Positions 1-8,546 of a stretch of 64,000 bases of DNA are shown piece by piece; positions within the stretch are counted from its first letter, which is position 1, and each line of letters begins with the position of its first letter. The DNA is taken from the NCBI RefSeq assembly GCF_022829445.1, contig NZ_JAKSXY010000061.1, positions 147,189 through 211,188 of the forward strand, given 5' to 3'. Position numbers and translations under genes: made by a program. Below the pieces are notes generated by a model. That model was given only the letters and a program-made list of their open reading frames with translations. It ran no database searches and was not told the DNA's origin. The stretch comes from Methylobacterium sp. J-068. GTDB lineage: Bacteria; Pseudomonadota; Alphaproteobacteria; Rhizobiales; Beijerinckiaceae.

Positions 1-1598
1 TGCGCTGGGTCGGCACCAACACGGACATCCAGGACCGCAAGGCGGCGGCCGCCGAACTCGCGCGCCTCAACGCCAACCTGGAGCGGCAGGTGGAGCGCCG
101 CACCCGCGAGCGCGACCGGATCTGGGAGACCACCACCGACCTGATGGGCACGGCGGGCCTCGACGGCTACCTCAAGAGCATCAACCCCGCCTGGGCGCGG
201 ACCCTCGGCTGGAACGAGGACGAACTCCTCAGCCGACCCTTCGCCGTGCTGATCGACCCGGGCGACCATGCCGAGACGGCGGACGTGGTCCGGCGCCTCG
301 GGCAGGGCGAGACCGTGACGGGATTCGTCGACCGCGTGTTCACCAAGGATGGCGGCCAGCGCATCGTGATGTGGACGGCGGCCCCCGACGGCGAGATCTT
401 CACCATCATCGGGCGCGACATCACCGAGCAGCGCCGCACCGAGGACGCCCTGCGCCAGGCCCAGAAGATGGAGGCGGTGGGCCAGCTCACCGGCGGGCTG
501 GCGCACGACTTCAACAACCTGCTCACGGGCATCTCGGGCAGCCTCGAACTGCTCCAGACCCGGATGGCGCAGGGGCGCCTGACCGACCTCGACCGCTACA
601 TCAACGCGGCGCAGGGGGCGGCCAAGCGCGCCGCCGCGCTCACGCACCGCCTGCTCGCCTTCTCGCGCCGCCAGACCCTCGACCCGAAGCCCACCAACGT
701 GAACGGCCTCGTCGCCGGCATGGAGGAGCTGGTGCGGCGCACGGTCGGCCCCGCGATCACCATCGAGGTGGTGGGCGCGGCCGGGCTCTGGCCCGCCCTG
801 GTCGATCCGAACCAGCTCGAGAACGCGCTCCTGAACCTCTGCATCAACGCGCGCGACGCGATGCCGGAGGGCGGGCGCATCACCATCGAGACCGCCAACA
901 AGTGGCTCGATACCCGCGCGGCCCGCGAGCGCGACCTGGAGCCGGGCCAGTTCCTGTCGCTCTGCGTCACCGACACCGGCACCGGCATGGCGCCCGAGGT
1001 GATCGCCCGCGCCTTCGATCCGTTCTTCACCACGAAGCCCATCGGCGAGGGCACCGGCCTCGGCCTCTCGATGATCTACGGCTTCGCCCGCCAGTCGGGC
1101 GGGCAGGTGCGGATCTACTCCGAGGTCGGCCAGGGCACCACCGTGTGCCTCTACCTGCCGCGCCATTACGGCCCCGCTGAGGAGCGGGACGCGCAGGCGG
1201 ACCTCGCGCACGCGCCGCGCGCCGAGCAAGGCCAGACCGTGCTCATCGTCGACGACGAGCCGACCGTGCGCATGCTGGTGACGGAGGTGCTGGAGGATCT
1301 CGGCTACACCGCCATCGAAGCGGCGGACGGGGCGGGCGGCCTCAAGGTGCTGGAATCGGACGTGCGCCTCGACCTGCTCGTCACCGATGTGGGCCTGCCC
1401 GGCGGCATGAACGGGCGCCAGATGGCCGATGCCGGCCGCGTGGCCCGCCCCGGCCTGAAGGTGCTGTTCATCACCGGCTACGCGGAGAACGCCGTGCTCG
1501 GCAACGGCTACCTCGAACCCGGGATGCAGGTGCTGACCAAGCCCTTCGTGATGGAGGCGCTCGCCGGGCGCATCCGGGAGCTGATCGCGGATCGCTAG
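1..1598 (+). CDS. Hybrid sensor histidine kinase, 5' end outside window
   Basis: The reading frame is open from base 3, so the start lies upstream; about 531 codons are visible. The first residues (RWVGTNTDIQDRK) are the end of a PAS/PAC unit. A short coiled linker, a second PAS domain (about codons 38-140), a HisKA box with GLAHDFNN (phospho-acceptor His codon at 504-506), an HATPase domain (N-box NARDAMPEGG, G-box GTGLGLS) and a C-terminal receiver domain follow. The receiver has the acidic pair VDDE, the phospho-acceptor Asp codon at 1386-1388 and a conserved Lys in LTKPF. It should autophosphorylate and pass phosphate to its own receiver. No transmembrane segment is visible in this part and the signal is unknown. 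It has no partner gene downstream, since a 1 kb gene-poor stretch follows. Confidence 0.9.
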   Translation, partial: RWVGTNTDIQDRKAAAAELARLNANLERQVERRTRERDRIWETTTDLMGTAGLDGYLKSINPAWARTLGWNEDELLSRPFAVLIDPGDHAETADVVRRLGQGETVTGFVDRVFTKDGGQRIVMWTAAPDGEIFTIIGRDITEQRRTEDALRQAQKMEAVGQLTGGLAHDFNNLLTGISGSLELLQTRMAQGRLTDLDRYINAAQGAAKRAAALTHRLLAFSRRQTLDPKPTNVNGLVAGMEELVRRTVGPAITIEVVGAAGLWPALVDPNQLENALLNLCINARDAMPEGGRITIETANKWLDTRAARERDLEPGQFLSLCVTDTGTGMAPEVIARAFDPFFTTKPIGEGTGLGLSMIYGFARQSGGQVRIYSEVGQGTTVCLYLPRHYGPAEERDAQADLAHAPRAEQGQTVLIVDDEPTVRMLVTEVLEDLGYTAIEAADGAGGLKVLESDVRLDLLVTDVGLPGGMNGRQMADAGRVARPGLKVLFITGYAENAVLGNGYLEPGMQVLTKPFVMEALAGRIRELIADR

Positions 1599-1993
1599 AG
1601 GTTTGATCCCAGGGTTTACGAGTCGTCGAGCGCGTTCACGCTCGGCGCAATCGCTTCCGCACCATCCTGATCCGATGGTCCAAAAGCCCTGGAACGACCA
1701 AGCCCCGATCCACTTCGCCCGCGAACTTCATCACCGCTCAGCAAACCTTGCCGGATAGGTTCTCAGCAAAGTCCGTCTCGCGGGCGCACCGCCAGCAACT
1801 TCAGGAACTCCACTTGCGCGGACGTCGGCGCCGGCAAAGGCCTGAGGCCAGCGGGTCCGTGTGATGCGTTTACCGCGCTGTCGAATGTTCGTCGCGGACC
1901 GGGTCCGTTTTCACGGACGGTTCAGGCCGGACGCGCTAGGAGGGCGCCAGAGACGAGCGCGCATTCCGCCGCGCTCCCACGCAAAGCCATCCC

Positions 1994-2074
1994 ATGACCG
2001 TCCTCGTTCTCGTCGTCGCCGGCAACATCCTGCTGGCGTCCCTGTTCTCGCTCATCGCCGTCGCGGCGGACTGA
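1994..2074 (+). CDS. Possible 26-residue membrane microprotein
   Basis: An ATG opens a 26-codon frame that is almost entirely hydrophobic (MTVLVLVVAGNILLASLFSL, then a short Ala/Val-rich tail ending in Asp), as expected for a single membrane-spanning microprotein. No clear Shine-Dalgarno sequence lies at the usual distance. The codon choice is strongly GC-rich at third positions, like real genes here. It could equally be chance. No function can be proposed. Confidence 0.25.
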   Translation: MTVLVLVVAGNILLASLFSLIAVAAD

Positions 2075-2408
2075 TACGATCGGGCCCGGTTCACGCCGGA
2101 GCCTTTTCGCCCGCGCGGGCCGATCCCCATGCGCAACCCATCCCACGACCCGGCGGCGCGATCCCTGACGGGCACGACGCCGCCCGCGCGCGCATCCACG
2201 CGGATCGCAAACCTCCCTCACGTCTGACCGGGGTCCGCCTTCGATAGGGCCGACGCGGCCCATCCCCGCCACCAGCGCCCGGGCAACGCCCCAGTCACGG
2301 CCCGGCTGGCGACTCGGCCGGGACTTTTCCCCTGATCGGGCCTCGTAGCGACCGGACCGATCGCCGGGCGATCGTCGACGGGCTGGATAAAAATCTCCGA
2401 AACGTCCT

Positions 2409-2582
2409 TTCTTAAGAACACCCCGCGACCACTTATTTCTTCCCCCTCCGCGTCACAGGGGAGATCGGTCTTCTCCGAGGGTTCGAAACCTTCCTGTCGC
2501 GTCGAAAAAAAGAGGAGAAACGTATCGGCTCAGCCTTGAGGCGATCGATGCTTCGTGCTTGACAATGTTCTTTAAAAAGAAC
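2409..2582. promoter_or_regulatory. Two AAGAA-type dyads upstream of the sulfate-binding protein gene
   Basis: A perfect palindrome TTCTTAAGAA lies at 2409-2418. A longer dyad GTTCTTTAAAAAGAAC (7-bp arms, 2-bp spacer) lies at 2567-2582, right after a TTGACA hexamer at 2559-2564. Both share the AAGAA half-site in an otherwise GC-rich genome. They are 65-240 bp upstream of the sulfate importer start, so they are candidate operators for sulfur control. No convincing -10 box was found at 17 bp from the hexamer. The regulator is unknown. Confidence 0.4.
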
Positions 2583-2647
2583 GAAACCCGTCCCTATCAG
2601 CCGGTGCTCCATCGGCGGATACGCGCCATCAGCTTTCGGAGACGCAT

Positions 2648-3700
2648 GTGAGCGAGACCTCTTCCCGGACCACCGGACGCTTCCGCACACGCCGCCATGC
2701 GGTGCTGCTCGGCGCCGGTCTCGCCGCGGCCGTCTTCGCGCCGTCCCTGGCCTGCGCCCAGACCGAACTCCTCAACGTCTCCTACGATCCGACCCGCGAG
2801 CTCTACCGCGAGATCAACGCGGCCTTCAGCGAGGAGTGGAAGGCCAAGACCGGCGAGGCCATCACGGTGCGCGCGGCGCATGGCGGCTCGGGCTCGCAGG
2901 CCCGCACCGTGATCGACGGCATTCCGGCCGACGTGGTGACCCTCGGCATCCCCTCCGACATCGACGCGATCAGCCGCCTCTCGAAGAAGATCCCGGCCGA
3001 CTGGCGCACCAGGCTGCCGAACCAGGGCCTGCCCTACACCTCGACCGTGGTGTTCCTCGTGCGCAAGGGCAACCCGAAGGGCGTGAAGGACTGGGGCGAC
3101 CTCGTGAAGCCCGACATCAAGGTCATCACCCCGAACCCGAAGACCTCCGCCGGCGGCCGCTGGAACTTCCTCGCGGCCTGGGGCTACGCCTACGAGCGGG
3201 ACGGCAAGGACGCCGACAGGGCCAATGCCTTCGTGGGCGAGGTCTACAAGAACGTGCCCGTGCTCGACACCGGGGCGCGCGGCTCCACGGTGACGTTCGC
3301 GCAACGCGGGCTCGGCGACGTGCTGCCGACCTGGGAGAACGAGGCCTACCTGGTGTTCGAGGAGTTCGGCCGCGACAAGTTCGACGTGGTGGTGCCGCCG
3401 ACCTCGATCTACGCCGAGCCGCCGGTCGCCCTGGTCGACACCAACGTCGACAAGAAGGGAACCCGCCGCCAAGCCGAGGCTTATCTTCAGTTCCTCTACT
3501 CGGACCGGGCCCAGGCGATCTTCGCCAAGCACCATTACCGCCCGCTCAACCGCGCGGCCGCCAAGCCCGAGGATCTGGCGCAGCTGCCCGAGCTGAAGCT
3601 GTTCAAGATCGAGGACCTGCAGGGCGACTGGGACGCGATCCAGAAGAAGAATTTCGACAACGGGGGCCTGTTCGACCAGTTGAGCAAGGCTGGGCGCTGA
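2648..3700 (+). CDS. sbp: Periplasmic sulfate-binding protein of sulfate ABC importer
   Basis: A 350-residue Sbp/CysP-family solute-binding protein. It has an N-terminal signal peptide (basic RTRRH, hydrophobic core, cleavage near ACA-Q at about residue 38). The family features LNVSYDPTRELY, AAHGGSGSQAR, the NPKTSAGGRW block and TFAQRGLGDVL are all present. It captures sulfate (or thiosulfate) in the periplasm and delivers it to the CysTW channel. The GTG start is preceded by CGGAGA at a suitable distance, and an overlapping ATG two bases earlier is in another frame. It is first in the operon, 64 bp before cysT. The upstream AAGAA dyads suggest regulation of the whole operon. Confidence 0.93.
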   Translation: MSETSSRTTGRFRTRRHAVLLGAGLAAAVFAPSLACAQTELLNVSYDPTRELYREINAAFSEEWKAKTGEAITVRAAHGGSGSQARTVIDGIPADVVTLGIPSDIDAISRLSKKIPADWRTRLPNQGLPYTSTVVFLVRKGNPKGVKDWGDLVKPDIKVITPNPKTSAGGRWNFLAAWGYAYERDGKDADRANAFVGEVYKNVPVLDTGARGSTVTFAQRGLGDVLPTWENEAYLVFEEFGRDKFDVVVPPTSIYAEPPVALVDTNVDKKGTRRQAEAYLQFLYSDRAQAIFAKHHYRPLNRAAAKPEDLAQLPELKLFKIEDLQGDWDAIQKKNFDNGGLFDQLSKAGR

Positions 3701-3712
3701 CGGGAAACCTCC

Positions 3713-3745
3713 GGTCCCCTCCCCCGTATGCGGGTGGGGGTCGAG
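3713..3745. repeat. C-rich/G-rich hairpin between sbp and cysT
   Basis: An imperfect hairpin with a C-rich left arm and a G-rich right arm (GGGTGGGGG) around GTATG lies in the 64-bp gap between sbp and cysT. Such intercistronic hairpins can protect the 3' end of the abundant binding-protein message and lower expression of the channel genes. It resembles the CCTCCC/GGGAGG hairpins at 36455 and 46247. Confidence 0.45.
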
Positions 3746-3764
3746 ACTTGAGCAGGACATCACC

Positions 3765-4637
3765 ATGGCCCCGCCCACGCGCGCCAACCCGCCCACCCGG
3801 GCAAAGCGGCGCTTCCTTCGCCCCAGCGTGATTCCCGGCTTCGGGCTCGCCTTCGGCTACACCCTGACCTGCCTCGGCCTGATCGTGCTGCTGCCGCTCG
3901 CGGCCCTCGTCACCCGCGCCTCCGGGCTCGGGCTCTCGGGGATCTGGGAGGTCGCCACCGATCCGCGCGTGGCCAGCGCCCTGCGGGTCAGCTTCGGCGT
4001 CTCGCTGGTGGCCGCGCTCACCGCCTCGGTGTTCGGCTTCCTCATCGCCTGGGTGCTGACCCGCTATCGCTTCCCCGGCCGCAAGATCGTCGACGCGGTG
4101 GTGGACCTGCCCTTCGCGCTGCCCACGGCGGTGGCCGGCATCGCGCTGGCCGCCCTCTACGCCCCCAACGGCCTCGTGGGCGCGCAGCTCGCGCGGGTCG
4201 GGATCGAGGCGGCCTACACGCCGGTGGGCATCTACATCGCCATGGTGTTCATCGGCCTGCCCTTCGCCGTGCGCACCGTGCAGCCGCTCATCGCCGAGAT
4301 CGACAAGGAGATCGAGGAGGCGTCCGCCACCCTCGGGGCGGGCCGCGTCCACACCCTCGTGCGGGTGGTGCTGCCGCCGCTGATCCCGGCGGTGCTCACG
4401 GGCTTCGCCCTCGCCTTCGCGCGCGGGGTCGGCGAGTACGGCTCGATCATCTTCATCGCCGGAAACCTGCCCTACGTCTCCGAGATCGCGCCGCTCCTCA
4501 TCGTCATCAAGCTGTCCGAGTACGATTACGGCGGCGCCTGCGCCATCGCCACGATCATGCTCGGCATCTCGTTCCTCACGCTCCTGGCCATCAACCTGAT
4601 CCAGGCCTGGAGCCGGCGGAGATTCGGCTATGTCTGA
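3765..4637 (+). CDS. cysT: Sulfate ABC transporter permease CysT (CysU)
   Basis: A 290-residue inner-membrane permease with about six hydrophobic segments. It carries the binding-protein-dependent transport motif near residues 185-205 ([14 protein letters not shown]...[11 protein letters not shown]), which contacts the CysA ATPase. Family landmarks include [14 protein letters not shown] and [17 protein letters not shown]. With CysW it forms the heterodimeric channel for sulfate. The ATG start follows GAGCAGGA. Its 3' end overlaps cysW by 8 bp, indicating translational coupling. Confidence 0.93.
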   Translation: MAPPTRANPPTRAKRRFLRPSVIPGFGLAFGYTLTCLGLIVLLPLAALVTRASGLGLSGIWEVATDPRVASALRVSFGVSLVAALTASVFGFLIAWVLTRYRFPGRKIVDAVVDLPFALPTAVAGIALAALYAPNGLVGAQLARVGIEAAYTPVGIYIAMVFIGLPFAVRTVQPLIAEIDKEIEEASATLGAGRVHTLVRVVLPPLIPAVLTGFALAFARGVGEYGSIIFIAGNLPYVSEIAPLLIVIKLSEYDYGGACAIATIMLGISFLTLLAINLIQAWSRRRFGYV

Positions 4638-5497
4638 GACCTTCGCACCCGTCACCCTGGCCGAGGCACGCCCGGCCAGCGTCGTCACCGAGGGGCGCTG
4701 GATCCGGCGTGGTCTGATCGCGGTCGCGATTCTGTTCCTCGCCCTCTTCCTGGTGCTGCCGCTGCTCACCGTGTTCGCCCAGGCCTTCGCCAAGGGGATC
4801 GGCGCGTACCTGGCCGCCTTCACCGAGGCCGACGCGCACGCGGCGATCCGGCTGACCCTGCTCACCGCCGCCATCGCGGTGCCCTTCAACCTCGTCTTCG
4901 GCATCATGGCCTCCTGGGCGGTGGCCAAGTTCGAGTTCTGGGGCAAGAACCTGCTCGTCACGCTGATCGACCTGCCGTTCTCGGTCTCGCCCGTGGTCTC
5001 GGGGCTGATCTACGTGCTGGTCTTCGGGGCGCAGGGGCTCGTCGGCCCCTGGCTCCTGGAGCACGACGTCCAGGTCATCTTCGCGGTGCCGGGCATCGTG
5101 CTGGCGACCATCTTCGTCACCTTCCCGTTCGTGGCCCGCCAGCTCATCCCGCTGATGCAGGAGCAGGGCACGGCGGAGGAGGAGGCGGCGCTGACGCTCG
5201 GGGCGTCGGGCTGGCACGCCTTCCGGACGGTGACGCTGCCCAACATCCGCTGGGGCCTGCTCTACAGCGTCCTCCTCTGCAATGCCCGCGCGATGGGCGA
5301 GTTCGGCGCGGTCTCGGTGGTCTCCGGCCACATCCGCGGCCTCACCAACACCCTCCCGCTCCACGTGGAGATCCTCTACAATGAGTACAACTTCGTTGCC
5401 GCTTTCGCCGTCGCCTCCCTCCTGGCCGGCCTCGCCCTCGTCACCCTCCTCGTCAAATCCCTCCTCGAATGGCGCTACGCCGACGAGATCGCAGCGG

Positions 5498-5514
<17 letters not shown>
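4630..5514 (+). CDS. cysW: Sulfate ABC transporter permease CysW
   Basis: A 294-residue permease paralogous to CysT. It has an N-terminal cytoplasmic tail, six predicted membrane segments and the EAA-type loop around residues 180-200 ([15 protein letters not shown]). The motifs [16 protein letters not shown] and [14 protein letters not shown] are characteristic of CysW. It pairs with CysT to form the pore. Its ATG lies inside the end of cysT, and its own end overlaps the most likely cysA start by 17 bp, so the last three importer genes are tightly coupled. Confidence 0.93.
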
Positions 5515-6548
<1,034 letters not shown>

Positions 6549-6565
<17 letters not shown>

Positions 6566-6605
6566 TCACGTCTTCCCGAACTGATCAGGTGTTCCCGAAC
6601 CGACA
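6549..6605. repeat. 19-bp tandem repeat across the cysA stop codon
   Basis: Two identical 19-bp copies (6549-6567 and 6568-6586, beginning ACGTCTTCCCGAACTG) are followed by a diverged third copy at 6587-6605. The first copy contains the cysA TGA (6563-6565). The second and third are downstream and would encode a further VFPN-like peptide if the stop were lost. This looks like replication-slippage duplication of the gene end. Confidence 0.85.
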
Positions 6606-6672
6606 CGGGAATCACCTTGCGCTCGCCCGCGCGATCGGGTGTGACTGCCGCCGTCGAATCGAAGGGGGCAAC

Positions 6673-7233
6673 ATGTCGGGTGGTCACGGGGCGGGGGCGA
6701 GTTCGAACAAGCGCGTGGCGCTGCTGATCTCGGTGCTGGCGCTGTTCCTGGCGCTGGCCGAGACCCTGGCCAAGGGCGCGCAGACGGATGCGCTCGGGGC
6801 CAACGTGGAGGCCTCGAACCAGTGGGCCTACTTCCAGGCCCGCACCATCCGGGGCACCATCCTGAAGACCGCCGACGAGACCCTCGCCCTGTTGCCGCCG
6901 GACGCGGCCAATTCGGACGCGATCAAGGCCAAGCGCGCCGAGTGGGCCAAGACCATGGCCCGCTGGGACAGCGAGCCCGCCACCGGCGAGGGGCGCAAGG
7001 AACTCCAGGAGAAGGCGCGCCACTCGCAGGAGGTGCGCGACCTCGCCCTCCACCGCTACCACCACTATGAGTTCGGCTCGGCCGCCTTCCAGATCGGCAT
7101 CGTGCTCGCCTCGGCGGAAGTGATCACCGGCATCTTCGCCCTGGTGGTCGGGGGCGGGTTGATCGGCGTGGCCGGACTGGTGATGCTGGGCTTCGGGTTG
7201 TACGCGCCGCACGTGCTGCCGTTTTTTCATTAG
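6673..7233 (+). CDS. DUF4337-family membrane protein
   Basis: A 186-residue protein. One N-terminal membrane segment (about residues 14-34) leads into a hydrophilic central region (about 45-125, with ANVEASNQWAYFQA and KRAEWAKTMARWD). Two hydrophobic segments follow near the C-terminus (about 135-185). This order matches DUF4337 proteins, whose function is unknown. The ATG at 6673 is chosen because GGGGG precedes it; the frame is open somewhat further upstream but without membrane-protein features. It lies 107 bp after cysA and may be transcribed separately. Confidence 0.8.
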   Translation: MSGGHGAGASSNKRVALLISVLALFLALAETLAKGAQTDALGANVEASNQWAYFQARTIRGTILKTADETLALLPPDAANSDAIKAKRAEWAKTMARWDSEPATGEGRKELQEKARHSQEVRDLALHRYHHYEFGSAAFQIGIVLASAEVITGIFALVVGGGLIGVAGLVMLGFGLYAPHVLPFFH

Positions 7234-7655
7234 GGCGCGGCGGCGACGTCCGGAGGGTCGGGCCCAGGCTGCACCGTATATTTCGCGAGGGTCAGAAATC
7301 CTGACCCCTGCGATCCGATTGCGCCTTCCGATCACGGCGAGGTCCGTGCCAATGGGCGGCAGTCGTCCGCACCGGTCGAGGCGGCATCGAGCGCTATCCC
7401 CCGAAAGCCAAGGCGATCGTCCGTGGCTTCACCCGGTCATTCCGGGTCGCCGCAGGCGAGCCCGGAAGCCAGAACCGCTGACAGCGTGAAATCCGGCACC
7501 CTCTGCGTGTCTGGATCCTGGGCTCCGCTGCGCGGACCCAGGATGACGAGGTGCTGACATCGTTTTTTCGAGCAGCGCAGCGCTATAGTCGTGTGTCCTG
7601 CCTTCTGGACGAGTGGGCCCGGCCCATATCCTGAACGATCCATCCGGAAACGGTA
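7234..7655. other. 422-bp intergenic region with palindromic repeats
   Basis: No gene is seen between the two convergent genes. The region holds a pair of strong palindromic repeat units at 7440-7544 (listed separately). The remainder has no recognisable signal. Confidence 0.6.
7440..7544. repeat. Pair of extragenic palindromic repeats
   Basis: The first hairpin is TTCCGGG (7440-7446) paired with CCCGGAA (7461-7467) around a loop with further GC pairing. The second is ATCCTGGG (7515-7522) paired with CCCAGGAT (7537-7544), with a further inner TCCGC/GCGGA pairing. The two are about 47 bp apart and of similar design, which fits a dispersed extragenic palindrome family. They sit between two convergent genes and may also terminate transcription. 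Confidence 0.7.
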
Positions 7656-8378
7656 TCAGCCTTCATCCACGAAGAAGCGTTCGTGTTGCTGCCGCTCGCT
7701 CCAATGACCATTGGGCTTCCGGTAGGTGTAATGGGACGCGATCTCGAAGCCGGACCGCTTGTTGTCCTTCATGAAATGGGCGAACACCTTGTCCTTCAGA
7801 TGCGCCTTGATCTGGGGCCGGGGCGGAACCTGATCGAAGTACGACTGCACGAGAACGTACGTTCCCGTCAGCCCGAACAGACTATAGGGCACATAGTCTT
7901 TCGTCGCGTCCTCCTTCGATTTCTGATCCAGAATGTTATGGATCATCAGGTCGATCACGGTATCCAGTTCGGGCGCCCCTTTCCGGGCTGCCACGACACC
8001 GTTCATCAGGTCGAAATCGGCTTCCGTCGGCATGGCCCAGCCCTTGCCGAAGACAATCACATTGTAGACCGAGAGCTTGTCGAGCGTCTCCAGCAAATGC
8101 CACGGAGAGGTCGGCCCCACATGCGCGTCGACATACAGGCCCCCGTATTCGCGGAGCAGGAAGAATCGCGCGATGTCCGATTTTGCCGACGGCAGTCGGA
8201 TGGACTTGTAGACAGGAACGAAGCTCTCCGGGATGAGCGGAATGACATCATCGTCGGAGAAAACCCTGAATTCAGGATAGAAGTCCTTCCAGGCCGGGCC
8301 GGCGGGAGGCTGCGCTATCTCTGGGCTGGTCCAATACATGAAGATCATAACAGGCCCGGTTGTATGGTGAATGATCAC
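7656..8378 (-). CDS. GT32-type glycosyltransferase (DXD sugar-binding motif)
   Basis: A 240-residue protein. The segment SAKSDIARFFLLREYGG followed by LYVDAHV is the hallmark of the glycosyltransferase sugar-binding DXD region (Pfam Gly_transf_sug, GT32/capsular-type enzymes). The two Asp residues bind a metal-nucleotide-sugar complex. No membrane segment is evident, so it is probably cytosolic and acts on a nascent surface polysaccharide or glycolipid. Donor and acceptor are unknown. Its base composition is visibly less GC-rich than its neighbours, suggesting later acquisition. It lies downstream of tex on the same strand, 168 bp away, and no other polysaccharide gene is adjacent. Confidence 0.75.
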   Translation of the reverse strand: MIIHHTTGPVMIFMYWTSPEIAQPPAGPAWKDFYPEFRVFSDDDVIPLIPESFVPVYKSIRLPSAKSDIARFFLLREYGGLYVDAHVGPTSPWHLLETLDKLSVYNVIVFGKGWAMPTEADFDLMNGVVAARKGAPELDTVIDLMIHNILDQKSKEDATKDYVPYSLFGLTGTYVLVQSYFDQVPPRPQIKAHLKDKVFAHFMKDNKRSGFEIASHYTYRKPNGHWSERQQHERFFVDEG

Positions 8379-8546
8379 CGATAGAGGGTCGGCTCATCAT
8401 TCGAATTCTATCGTCCGTCCATCCGCGCTGCGTGATAGCAGAGCGCGCCCGCAGCGGGAATGTCCGCCACGGCACCGATGTCTCCAATTTTCCCGGGGTG
8501 CCGAAAGAAAACCGTCGCGTCCGAGGCCGAGGCGCGCGTCCTCGTC

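Larger units (their letters stand above)
1599..2647. other. Gene-poor 1 kb stretch upstream of sulfate operon
   Basis: No convincing gene of normal length is seen. Open frames on both strands around 1860-2270 are Arg/Pro/Gly-rich, mutually overlapping and lack recognisable motifs, so I treat them as GC-rich chance frames. The stretch does contain a 26-codon hydrophobic open frame (1994-2074), two AAGAA-type dyads and purine-rich sequence close to the sulfate operon. The last 250 bases are clearly more AT-rich than the surroundings, which fits a promoter/leader region. Confidence 0.6.

Noticed and set aside
2430..2640. Possible SAM- or sulfur-related riboswitch before the sulfate operon
   Set aside because: Some short pairings (GGAGA/TCTCC) exist, but none of the conserved core nucleotides of known SAM or SAH riboswitches could be recognised.
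3603..4961. Long minus-strand frame opposite cysT/cysW
   Set aside because: Antisense shadow of conserved permeases; Arg/Gly/Asp-rich composition and no domain.
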